Origin: Syngnathus acus | Taxonomy: Eukaryota; Chordata; Actinopteri; Syngnathiformes; Syngnathidae | Assembly (NCBI RefSeq): GCF_901709675.1 | Contig: NC_051088.1 | Span: 8,396,193 to 8,460,192, forward strand | Direction: 5' to 3' | DNA: 64,000 nt | Part shown: piece after piece, positions 12,201-22,929 of the stretch | Layout: every line of letters starts with the position of its first letter | How positions within the stretch are numbered: position 1 is the stretch's first letter | The notes under the pieces: model-generated | Seen by the model: only the letters and a program-made list of their open reading frames with translations | What the model was told of the DNA's origin: nothing | Database searches by the model: none | Translations under genes and position numbers: made by a program

Positions 12201-15200
12201 TTTTGAATGTGCACTTGAGACACTAGGGAGGTTGAAAGCTCATTGAATAGTGACTTAATGGATTTTTTACAATTATGTCAATTGTGTGGAAACAATTGTC
12301 CCATCTTGAGGAGATTGAGGCAAAGTCCAGTGCACTACTTAGCTGCAACCAGTCATCATCATCATCGGTTTAAAGTCCGCTTTCCAGGCGCCGCTGGGTT
12401 GGACTGGGTTCTCGATATGGCCTTCTTCCACCGGGAACGGTCCACGGCCATCTCGTGGTTGATGCCGAGTGCCTTCATGTCGGCTGCCACGGTCATCTGC
12501 CAGGTCTTTTTAGGTCGGCCACTGGGTCTTGTTCCCTCTACGTTATACGACATAACTTTCTTCACCCAGTCGTTCTCGTCCTTCCTCACTACATGTCCGT
12601 ACCATCGCAGTCTGCCTCTCCTCACCACATCCACTATGGCCTCCACTCCCATCTTCTTTCTCAGCTCTGCACTGGTCTTTTCCTCCCTCATTGACACACC
12701 ACACATCCATCTGATCATCCTCATTTCTGCTCTGTTTAGTTTGTCTTCGTGTTCTGTTTTCAGGGCCCATGCCTCACTTCCGTAGTGCACTACTTAGCTG
12801 CAACCAGTATGAATTGCTATTCAATGTTTGTTGCTAATGTGTGGAAACTTGTGTCCCATGTAGGCACCACAGTTTGACAGGTGGAGCGGAAACAGTCAAG
12901 GCTACCCCGAGTCTCTCAAGTTCAGTCAGAGCGGACGTGGATCCCAGAGCCGTCAGTTCCCCACTCATGAAGAAAACCCATTCTCACCAGGATACTCGGA
13001 ACCTCTCTGTGTAAGTTGCCACCATTGAATGAATTTTAGGACATAAATTGTCAACAATAAGAAAAACTCTCTCGGTTGTTTTACTGGAGCCAAGCAGCAC
13101 CTTTTTTCCCGCTCATCAAGTTAATGATTAAGCAAGGTCAAGAGTCCTGTTTCTGTTATAGTCTCAGGTGGTACGCCTCAAGGCCGATGAGGAAAGAAAA
13201 CACCATTACGATGGAATTTCTTCCTAAACAAGATCCCATTTATGCAGGAACTGATTATTCAGCAGTAGTAGAAGCTTTATTTTAAATCTCTCCCTCACAC
13301 ACGCACACTGACGAAATAATGAAGCACATCAGAACGTTTTGTGACATTCCTCCAAGAGAAAGGCAGTGCAGAGAAAACTTCCAATTAGCTTTTGCTGGAC
13401 AAGGCCCATAAGACTTGTTTCTCAGCCGCTGACACACACACGCATCTAATTAAAATGACAGTCGGTGTCATTACACTGCTGACAACTACCCCGCTTATTG
13501 CCTACAGTACAGCCGACCCTCCTCAACCGAGACCACCCGCCTGGGAAGCAGGACCAGCAGCTTCTCTTCCCACACCAAGCTTGAGCGTGACTCACGAGCT
13601 TTGCCGCTGCGCAGCTCCTACTTCCAGCCTGTGGAGAGCTCTGGAGGCCTGCCTCAGCTGTACAGCACGCCGTACCCTGGTCCACATCGCCTCGAGAAAG
13701 GCCTGCTTGTCAAGGTAATAAGTCAGCCCGGCCTCTAAACTTGATAAGTGCTCACAGTGTTTCCCCCTTGAGGCTATCGACTTATCTTACATGTCACTGT
13801 ACAAACAGTGCATGAAGTCGAGCTCGGTCGTAGTGGGAAGCAAAGCTTAGACGTGACAACAGATGAATGAGTAGAAAACGGTTAACCGTTAGCCCTATGA
13901 ACCTCAATGAGCAAAACAACAGTTACATGATACTTTGGATCTTAGAGAGTGTGTCAAAATGTATGAAAATAAAAACAAACACGTTTGTGCGTTAAACATA
14001 ATGCCTGGGTCTTTTCTGATCAGTCAAACAGCTGGAACACAACTCAGACGTCTTTGGGCTACTCCTTGAATGTCCCGCAGCGACACTCAGACATGTGCGC
14101 TCCTCGCCAGCCCCTGTCCCCACTCTACGATGTGCCGTGTAGCCCCGAAATCTTTACCTTGGATGAAGCAAGGCCAGTGGTAAGTGGGTCATTGATGATT
14201 CAATTTACAGCAACACAACTTCATCAATGTAAACAAGACGTGAACTGTGCATGTCTGGAAACGATTAGCAACGGGCAAGTGAATTGGTCAATCTTTTATA
14301 ACCAAAGTCATTGTTCATTAAATTAATTTTAGGCAACTAGAATTGAATTTTGTTGAGTGCTGCACAATTTTTCCAAAGCATGTAAAACTTTTATTGATAT
14401 GACCAATCATGCTCATCGAACCCAAATCATCTCCGTCAACAGGAGAGCTGGCAGGAGCCCACTCATCTGTACCACCACCACCAGCAGCAGCAGCAGCAGC
14501 AGCAGCAAAGCTCTTGGGTTCCACCCTCTTCCTTCAAGCTCCGCACCCCACCGATGGGCAGGCACAGCCAGAAGAGAAGCCTGGTGCTGACCAACTCGCA
14601 GGGGCATACTCCAGGCCTAGCGATTGAGAGCCCCCGGAGACAAGTGGAGCAGAGAGTCGAGGCCGTGTCGAGGCTCAAGCTTCTGACTGCACCATCAAAA
14701 GGACAAGAGCAGGTGAGAAAGAAAGCGCCGCTCGTCTCCCAGGGCGCTCTGGTTTCTGGAATGCTGTGGGACAACATGCAAGGGAGGCTCGCTTAATGAT
14801 AAATGTGTGCATATATTTCTTGTGGATGTCTTATATTATTGTTTGCCGCAGATGAAAGAGAATATTTGTTGTTGCTGACAGTGGGGAAGTGACATTCTTG
14901 TGTTTTCTCATCTGTTGACAGGCACACCTCCGCTCCAACTGTGGGATCAACGCAGCTCAGATGTATCGTTACTCACCAGGTAAGGACTGATGGAATGCGA
15001 TCATGAGTGTGACAAAACATTCTTTTGTTTAAAGTTACAATATGTCATGGACAAAGTAATCAAATTGTCATTTTGCTTCTAACTTTGTGGGAACATTTTG
15101 GAGATTTCCCTTTTCTCAGTGCATAAAACAAGGTCCACAAAGCTGTGTTTAGATGGGTTTTGTGTTTCAGAAAATAAGAGCCTGACCTTAAGCCTGTGGC

Positions 15201-16014
15201 ACAGTTTGGGTTTGCCAGCACTTGGGGCAAGTTAAAAAAAAAAAAAAGAAAAAAAAGAAAGGGAGACACAAGCAACATTCTGCACATTAAAACAGCATGG
15301 CTTCATAGTTAAGGAGTGTGTAGTAGAGCGTCCTATTTCTCCCTACAAAGCTTCAACAATTAGTGTCCTCACTTCCCAAAAGTTTTTTGAGTGTTGTTAA
15401 AAGGAAAGGTGATGTAACTTGTAAACGTTACTTGTCCCTGTCCCAGCTTTGTGTTGGAATGTGTTGAACATGAGGGCATCAAATTCAAAATGAGTGAATA
15501 TTTGCAAATGCTTTCTCTTTGGAAATAATTTACAAATAATTAAATAATCTGTTTTTATTCACATTTCACGCAACATCCCAACTTCATTGAAATTGGAGTT
15601 TGTAGTGAGACAAGACAGGAACTTATGTTTGACTGCTTTTGTCCTTGGTTGATATATTGCAAGAGAACGTACTTCAAGCAAGTGGCTGCAAGTTTTTGTG
15701 ATGCTCTGCTTTCTGAAAAAAAGATTGTTTGTCAAGTATGAAAACAGTTGACAATGTTTACCAGATATGAGTGACTTGTGCCTCATGTTTGAATAATTTC
15801 TAAAATCTTATCCTTTCTCACTCTGACAGATCTTCATTCATACCTTAGACCCACAGAACCAGATGACCAGGAAATAGACTACGACAACATTTGGGAGGGT
15901 GATTGCCACACTGGAGGGAATCAGCTAACGTCTGGAATTCCGACACACTGGAGTGGATTAAACAGCGGGGCCAGGGGCCTTGGTGCCATGGCAACGGACC
16001 AGAGATGGTCATAA
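3261..16014 (+). CDS. plekhn1: Pleckstrin homology domain-containing family N member 1 (two PH domains)
   Basis: Sixteen coding exons with GT-AG borders and consistent phase: 3261-3334, 5212-5341, 5413-5574, 6599-6679, 7149-7239, 8826-8959, 9320-9472, 10416-10496, 10591-10666, 11244-11389, 12864-13010, 13508-13714, 14024-14179, 14443-14712, 14922-14979, 15830-16014. The predicted product is 716 aa. The start context (A at -3, G at +4) is strong. The protein begins MGSSISC, a likely N-myristoylation/palmitoylation signal. PH1 spans about residues 110-215 and PH2 about 263-360, each with the conserved Trp of its last helix (W199 and W347). The C-terminal half is Ser/Pro/Gln-rich with an H3Q9 tract, and is probably disordered. 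The family (also called CLPABP) is reported to bind cardiolipin and phosphatidic acid and to associate with mitochondria. The weakest border is the start of exon 2: an acceptor at 5163 would add 16 in-frame residues. The gene is convergent with perm1. Confidence 0.93.
11905..12107 (+). repeat. Degraded SINE-like repeat body in plekhn1 intron 10
   Basis: The segment contains 'gggttttctctgggtac', 'cttcctcccacatcc' and 'gctgggataggctccagc', in the same order as the repeat complete at 36244-36618, and ends in 'gaaaatgaatgaatgga'. It lacks the tRNA head and has an internal deletion, so it is an old partial copy. Confidence 0.7.
12354..12783 (-). mobile_element. 5'-truncated non-LTR retrotransposon (LINE) with target-site duplication
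   Basis: The minus strand encodes the C-terminal end of a LINE reverse-transcriptase polyprotein. Markers are YGSEAW, then RMIRWMCGV, RLRWYGHVVR and GRPKKTW, in the order usual for this family, ending at a stop. A short GAT-rich tail follows on the minus-strand 3' side. The insert is flanked by two identical 25-base copies (12329-12353 and 12784-12808), the target-site duplication. Only the last ~140 codons are present, so it cannot move by itself. The clade is uncertain; the tail suggests RTE-like. It lies antisense in plekhn1 intron 10. Confidence 0.85.
14482..14515 (+). repeat. CAG/CAC trinucleotide run encoding His3-Gln9 in plekhn1
   Basis: Three CAC codons are followed by eight CAG codons and one CAA inside exon 14 of plekhn1, giving a short His-Gln tract. 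Nearly uninterrupted CAG coding makes length polymorphism likely. Confidence 0.9.
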
Positions 16015-16504
16015 AGCAAAACAATTGGCCGGCACTTGTCTGGACGTGTGCAAACAACGGATCTCTATCAGAGGGATCATAAAAGCCAACAAGCGCAAGG
16101 CTGTGTTGTCCAGTAAGCGTACAGTAGAGTAAGAAGTATTAGTGGTGGCAGGCATGTGAAGGGGGGGGTATCTAAAAACACTAAGGCATACAAAAGTCCA
16201 AATAAATTTGAAAACTAGTTTGACAATAATGTAAAATGATTGTACTTTTTGCTTGGGCTGTGTTTGGTTCAGAAGAGCAGGTTTTTTTTCTTTTGGGTGG
16301 GGGGGCCTTCATTAAAACAAACAAGAAAATCATTCCACAGGCCCTTCCTAATGAATCTATTGTATTATTTTTGTAAATACTGTACATTTTTTTTGTATTG
16401 TAAATAGAGGTTTATTTTGGATGTAAGTGTAATATTATTACTGCATCATTCATTCTGAAACATGTGTGGTGTCTATTATTTTTGTTTATTTATATTTTCA
16501 AAAA

Positions 16505-16510
16505 ATAAAC
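16505..16510 (+). terminator. plekhn1 polyadenylation signal
   Basis: A canonical AATAAA lies 490 bases after the stop codon and is followed by a GT-rich stretch ('ttattggtaaattgtgtttt'). This implies a 3' UTR of about 0.5 kb. No earlier canonical hexamer stands out. Confidence 0.7.
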
Positions 16511-18285
16511 TGATAAAATGAGTTATTGGTAAATTGTGTTTTCTAATTCTATTATACCTGCACGGATGTTTGGATTTTTTTTTACTGGACATCTCCACAA
16601 TCTAGTGATATCCAATGCAAGCAGATGCACTATATATATATTAAAAAAAATGTCTGCCTCTCAAAGTCACTTTGAAGGTCTTATTTGTGTCCTGTTATCT
16701 TTTAAGTTAACATGGAATATTTCACTTTGAAAAACGAATTGTCCTGAGCGCTTGCTGACCTGTGGTGGACAAAACAAGTCCCTGGCCATTTACACAGTTT
16801 GACAGCTGAAACTACTATTTGCATTGTCAACGTTTTTTTTTTTTTTAATTGTAAATTTTACGATAAAATTCACTGAATCACTGAACTATGGATATGACAT
16901 GGGTGGATAGTGCACATTCCACACTAACAACTTTTTCGGCCTTTCTGCACTGTTTCCATTATTTATTTATTTATTTATTTATTTAGAGGGGTCAACAACA
17001 ACAACTCAAATACAACAGTTTCATAACAAAAATCAAATAAGACATTTTATTTTTCTACATTTTCACCTGCAGGATTAAATCACGAAAGGACAGCATAAGG
17101 TGCTTTTTCAATATTTTTCTGTCAACGTATGCATTTTCCTGCATGTCTCGTGATCATATGCTGCCCTCTAGCGCTTGAATAGTATACAACATTCCTTACA
17201 ACATTTGAGCAAAATATATAGGCGTTTTTCCCAGGCATGTTTAGTGACCAATTAAAACAAGTCACTGCAAAAAGACGCACGCGCGTATCAAAAACTGGGT
17301 TTGGTCCTTTTTGTTTGTGCATTAAAATATTTAAATCAGTAGCCAACAAAAGTAGTTTGCAATTCTGCATTTACTTTTTGTGCAAAGTGGCATTTATTTA
17401 TCGAATTAACTCACCACACGTTATGCCACACCCCAAATGCAGCGAGGCAAATCACTTTACTACCTAAGTTGCCTGCCACATTCTTGGCTTCCCAATTTAA
17501 TGGATGTTTTACCATGATTTCAAACACCTCAGTGGTCGCCATCTCGGAGTTAGTTGCATTATGCTTGGGTGACTAAAGAAATTTGATTGACAGCCAGCCT
17601 CAAATAAAATAATGATGACTTGCTGTGCAATGCTTGCCTGGAACAGTTCAAGTGGGAGGGAGAAAGATGATTTTGTTCACCTGCTCCTGTTTTTAACCAG
17701 GGCCAGAAGACACACAATATACAAAGGAAAAGACTTTCTGGCCCAAATGGAGATTTGCAGCATGCAGGGACTTGTTGGCACTTAGGACATGCAGGATGGA
17801 GTATGTCATCATCAGCGGAATTCCTCAAAATACACAGGTACATCTTTTTCTGCTCCAAGATAATCATGTATACTTGTATGAGCTGTAGACTATTGGCATG
17901 CCTTTGTTAGCTGCTTCACAAAAATACAAACATCTGTTAATATGAAGTTTAATTTCTCTCAATGGTGCTAGCAATATTAGTCAGCTAAGCTATTGAGGTG
18001 CTCTCGGTGACAGCAATTGTTGCTTCCAACTTTTGAATGATTGAACTAGCAAATTTAGAACTAGCCAGTTTATCAGGAACAGTGTTGCTCCCTCATATCC
18101 TTTTGTCCTCTCAATCTTCAGGAGAAGCGATTTACTTTTTTGCTGCATGAATTGCCTTCCATCAACTTTTGCAGTATTTTCTTGTGTCAGTATGATATAG
18201 TAAAAGCAAACTTCAAAGCATAGTGTCAGTCTGTCACTTCTACTTGCTTACTTTTTTCCCAAAAGGAAAAGACTTAGTAAAGTGA
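16511..18285. other. Tail-to-tail spacer between plekhn1 and perm1
   Basis: This contains an (ATTT)n run at 16958-16984, a CTCF-like site at 17162-17174 and the likely perm1 3' UTR. A minus-strand AATAAA (TTTATT at 17393-17398) is one candidate perm1 polyadenylation signal, about 0.9 kb after its stop. No additional gene is seen. Confidence 0.5.
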
Positions 18286-21200
18286 TCAAGTACCCCCGTG
18301 TGTGGTAAGATGCTCTATCTTCTGAGCGTCTTCCACCTCCACCTTGATGTTCTTCCGCAGGTATCGAATGGCTGACAAAGCGCTTACATTAGCCAGCAGA
18401 ACTGTTGGAAAGGACAAATGACAAACCAGTCAGCACGCGACTGATATCAAAACTGTACTTCAAAAATAATCACACATTCTTGAGCTGTGTTCAGTTTCAA
18501 ATAATATAAATTTAAGTAAACAAAAAAAATTAAGGTTAACACTAAATAGACAAATCCAAACGCAGATTGCGAATATTATGTTTTTCCCATGCTTAACACC
18601 GAGTTTATGTTTTAACATACATACCAGCCTTCCACATGTCTCCAACTTGCGGATTTGCTGTTTTCAGCACCCAGGAAGCGAACGCAATACAGACCAGACA
18701 CATATCTGATTGTCTGAGAGGCAGCAGGGCTACATCTGTCCCTGTAAACAAAGTCAAAAAGTTTTCCACAGTAGAAGCTGGACATGGCCACCATCAGTGG
18801 CAAATGTACAACAACAGCTGAGAATTAGAGCACTCTAATATGTTGGCACTTCCTGTCATGTCACACAATGACCCAGTTAAAATCACACATCTCCAACATG
18901 TTCTGCAAAAATAACTGCAATACAATCCTCCCTGGCCATGGTGGGATAAAACAGTCGGTCTCCCTATTCACCTGCCTAAACTAAATAACCAATGCCTTTC
19001 CGCTGACACGGGACACTCTTTAAGTCAAGTTAGCTAAGCATTAGTTTTATCTAATTGTTTTCTGCTGCAAATTATTCCAATATTTTAATTTTCTTTGTTT
19101 TTCAAATCTGTATGTGTTCACTATGAATGTCAGCGCCTACTGGCTCCCATTCAGCATGGTGGGACGTTTTTAACCTCAGTCAGTTTCTGTAAGGCTTTGT
19201 TGTGAGCTAGATTATATATAGGAGTTGTACCGTGGACTTGTTGCCACTGGGCGCATAGAGAAAAACAACCATTCACACGGGACACCTACTGACAGTTTAG
19301 TCTTCGATTATGATAGCATGCATGTTTTTGTAATTTGGCAAAAGGAAGCTGAAGAGAGATCCCAAGCAAGCATAGTAAAAAAAAAAAAAAAAAAAATCCA
19401 CACAACAGTGAGTAGAAGCACTTCAAGCCGAGTTAGGTACCAATTGCATTAGAAAAGAGGCAAGACTGGAAAATATTGAATATCTAAATCCTCTTATTGC
19501 GAAATCCAAATGAACTTTTTATGAGCTTACTTGGATTTGGAACAGCTCTTCCTATGTCTTCATATTGTAGTTGTGGCGGCAACATCCGTGTGGTGATCAT
19601 GTTTTCTCTTTGTTGGATGAGCAAATCAGGAAAGTCAATGTGCCCTAAATCATGAGAAGGATGCGCCCTTTGCGTATTCTGTCCCACGTCTACAATTGAT
19701 GATGGGAGTGACCTCTTGCTTTGTACCGCACCTCCAGTGAGATGAAAATTCCTGAAGGAGAATGTCGCTGTCCTAAAGAAATTCTCTCGCATGTCACTGT
19801 CACAAAAGAAATTCTCATAATTGTCCGTCAAGGTTTGAGTGGTGTTTAGTTTTTGGCTAAACCTGCTTACCACCCTCACTGGACCACAACTTTCATCCTC
19901 CTCCTCCTCCTCCTCCTCGCCTGTGGAATCGTCGGAAGAAGAGGATGCAAAGAAATACTCATAGGCGTCTGGCAAGTGTAAATTTGTCTGTGCGGACGTT
20001 AGCTCTAGCGCCTCTTCTGTAACAAAAGGGTAGAAGAAGTTTTCTATCCCAAACTCTGCAAAGAAATGATCGTAAGTTTCTGGGAGTGAATTTCCATCCA
20101 TGTTGACGTCATCTTTCACTGATCCGCTGTGGATTTGTTGTTTTCCACCAAGTAGAAACTGAAATATATCAGAAAGAGAGAAACTATAGCTGCGCGTCGA
20201 AGCTAGATCGTGTTCGTCTACTTCTTTCATCTCAACTTCTTTTAACGTTTGTAAAGTTTGTCCTTTCTTTGCTTGGTTGTGCGGTTCCAGAGAATCTAAA
20301 GCTCGCAGATTGTGCACGCTTGCGTTTTTCGATATCTTTCGGAGGTTCTTTGGTGGGCTTCCTTGTCTGGGTGAGCCAATGAACGAAGTCTCCTCCGCTT
20401 TGTCGGTATACACGTCAACAGGTTCGTTCTCCCACAGCAGCTTTGAAGAAGTGGAATCAAGATGGCCACAAGTGTTCTCACCAGTTGGCAGTGCCTTGGA
20501 CTTAACACATTGGGAGGAAAGACCGGAATTGCTCTCGTCTGTCTCCTCATTCGTCTTCCTTAGACCCATGATGTCATTAATTGTCAGCTTTTCCATCTCA
20601 CTCCAAAAAGAAGACATGACAAAAATTGGATGTTTGGAATTTGGCGTATCTTCAGGCGCACACGACGTTGAGAGCACAGCCTCATCTCCGGCCTTTAAAT
20701 CTCTTCTCATTTGTCCTGTGCCGTGAGCTCTTTCTTCATGTGTGACCATGACTGAGGCACATCTATCAACTGGATCGGGATCTTGACAGGGACGTGAACA
20801 TGGGCCAGCAATATTTGTATTGGATGGTGACTGTACGGGCCTTTTGTTTTCAAACTCTGGAGTTATTTCTTTCTTATGTGTAAAATGATCGGCAAAAGAG
20901 CTAATCTCACAGTCTTCATTATCGCATTTATTCCTTTCTACGTGATGTTCTGTTTCCTTGAGAGCTAAACCGGAAGGTCTTTCTGATGAAATCCTTTTAT
21001 GATCTGATAATTCCATGGAGTCAGATGTTAATTCAGCACAGGTGACTTTGGTTACCATCTCATCTACTGGAGAGCGAGTGATTTCGCCCATCTGGAGTCC
21101 TGGATTGGGAAAGGTTGACTTCTGCGTTTGCGCTACGGACAAAACGTCATGGCTATTTTGGTCCTGATGGTGAGTTTCCATCTCCAGCTGTTGCTGGTGC

Positions 21201-22303
21201 TCAGTCTGTCTTTGACACCATGCGTGCTCGTCTCTGCCAGAATGTAAAGCCTCCACGGCCAGGACGGACTTAGCAGCAGATAGGGTGTCACCTTGGCCAC
21301 CATCCACATCATCCCCATCATTATCCAAGTGTGCTCCCCTAGTAGGTGTTTGGACTTTTGATCTACTGTCTTCTAGATTGAATTGGTCTTCACAACTTGG
21401 ATGTATAAAGCTCACTAGATTACTTCCATGTTGACAGGTACCTCCACACGGGAATGCGGTTGTGGCTAACTCATCCGTTTTTTGCAACACATTTGAGGAT
21501 AATACCTTGATGTCACGATAGGATGGAGAAAAACTCTGTTCGTCATCTGTCCTTCGCTCAAGTCTACTCTGGGATGTGGGCATGCTGTGCGATCTCTTCT
21601 TCCTTCTCTTCCTTTTCATGGTGGCCGGTGATGATGATGGGCTAAGGACTTCTTTTGTGCTGACTGTGGTTATTTGTGACACATGAAGGCTGAAGGACGC
21701 CTCAGGTTTATGAAGAGACTCAGTATGACTTGACCTGGCAGTCATGAGTTCTGAGCTGCAGGATGGAGGCTCTTGTAAAGTATAAGAAACAAGCTGGGCT
21801 TTTTTTAGAGTGTCCATTTTGTCAAGGTCGTTCTTTTTGACAACTATTGTTTCATCCCTGGCGGGCAGCTCGGAGCTGGCTTCCATCCCATTGCTGCAAA
21901 GTCCATCCTCCTGCTGCTTTGACGCTTTGTTTTTGCCAGCGATTGCCCGCTTTGTCACCCCTTCGAAGAACATATTGACGGACTGCAGGTGGATATCTTC
22001 CTCACTTCCCGACAGGATGCTCTCCATTCCACTGGTGGCCGGTTCACCACGTTGGGTCTTCACGTCCAAGCCCTTGCAGTCATGTATGTTGTCCAAAGAG
22101 CATTCGGCCTCTGAGTAGCATCCGGTCAGATGGGGTTCTGGGGCACGTTCTAGCGGTGCTGACTTTGTGTGATCGCCATCACTCAGCCCAGAGTCGTCCG
22201 CTGTCGCCAGCGATGGAGGATGCAAGTCGCACTCCTCGCACATCTCAAAAAAGCATTGCCAGTCACGGTCACAGATTTCCACGCTGAACTCCAAGTCCTC
22301 CAT
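18286..22303 (-). CDS. perm1: PGC-1 and ERR-induced regulator in muscle 1
   Basis: Three coding exons on the minus strand: 22303-19531 (924 codons plus one base), 18741-18625 and 18401-18286. They join in phase to give 1001 aa. The large exon could be read through to a stop at 19484, but a good donor (GTAAGC) at 19530 and two in-phase downstream exons show the real end. The start is set by an in-frame TAA directly before the ATG. The N-terminus (MEDLEFSV, then CDRDWQ) resembles PERM1. A basic nuclear-localisation-like cluster (KRKRRKK) lies near residue 230, three Y-[DE]-x-FF motifs at 744, 781 and 829, and a Glu run at 796-802. The last 77 residues hold hydrophobic segments near 938-950 and 964-975, matching the C-terminal membrane anchor of PERM1. 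The family raises mitochondrial and oxidative gene expression in muscle and sits at the outer mitochondrial membrane. Confidence 0.92.
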
Positions 22304-22328
22304 TTAAACTTGGGGCACTCAGTGCAAC
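22304..22328 (-). other. perm1 5' UTR, exon-2 part
   Basis: On the minus strand a splice acceptor (ttttcag) ends at 22329, giving 25 bases of 5' UTR before the ATG. The UTR carries an in-frame TAA immediately before the start, so no N-terminal extension is possible through this acceptor. Confidence 0.6.
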
Positions 22329-22477
22329 CTGAAAATTGAGATTTCAGGTGTAACAATTTAACAGCACTATAAAAAACATTAGCAGCAATAGAATGACAGT
22401 CAGCACATTGGCATTTTAAACATGATTTCGAAGAATTGTGAAAGTATGGGGAATCTTGGTGGCAATTAAAAGACAAT

Positions 22478-22515
22478 CCATCCATCCATTTTCTCTACCG
22501 CTGGTCTGCCCGAGA
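22478..22515 (-). repeat. Short tail fragment of the SINE-like repeat
   Basis: 'ccatccatccattttctctaccgct' is the 3' tail of the repeat family complete at 36244-36618, in minus orientation. It lies in the proposed first intron of perm1. Confidence 0.5.
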
Positions 22516-22737
22516 TAATGGTCGATTAAATTTCTTATCTTGCAACAACTACATCACATCATGCAATGCGACATGGAGAACAATGATTGCATCCACTAAA
22601 ATGAAGAGAGCCAATGAAAATAAGTGTTGCAGCCAGTGTAGGTCAAGTCTCCCTTGGAAAAGAGATCTTTGCTTTCAATGGGTCGAACCTGGTTAATTAA
22701 AAGCATAATAAATAAAATATATGTGCCTGCTTCCTAC

Positions 22738-22920
22738 CTGACTTGCTAGGATCCTTGGGAGGTTCTGAAGGTCCGCAGGTCTGCAGTTTGTACGGCACCA
22801 TGTTGCACTTCTTGAGGTGGGCGTCCTTTTTTTTGCACCCGTCACAACAAGCCTCATGATTTGATAAATATAGAGCCATGCTTCTGCTCACGTTATGCGC
22901 GGCGTGCCTGCATCTCCAAC
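22738..22920 (-). other. Probable perm1 5' non-coding exon with upstream ORF
   Basis: On the minus strand a donor (CAG|GTAGGA) at 22738/22737 closes a segment that can splice to the acceptor at 22329. A minus-strand TTTAAATAG at about 22934-22942 could act as a TATA-like element. The segment contains ATGs (about 22891 and 22879) opening a Cys-rich frame (CCDGC, KKCN, then CTEC after splicing). This frame is out of frame with perm1 and ends inside its coding exon. It is either an overlapping uORF or evidence that this exon belongs to another transcript. The start of the exon is approximate. Confidence 0.4.
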
Positions 22921-22929
22921 AGAGCCGTG

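Noticed and set aside
12243-12785. 180-codon plus-strand frame
   Set aside because: It is the antisense shadow of the LINE reverse-transcriptase fragment.
19484-19530. Last 15 codons of the 939-codon perm1 frame
   Set aside because: They lie past a good splice donor; the in-phase downstream exons give a family-like C-terminus.
20277-20726. 149-codon plus-strand frame inside perm1
   Set aside because: Antisense to the long perm1 exon and without its own motifs.
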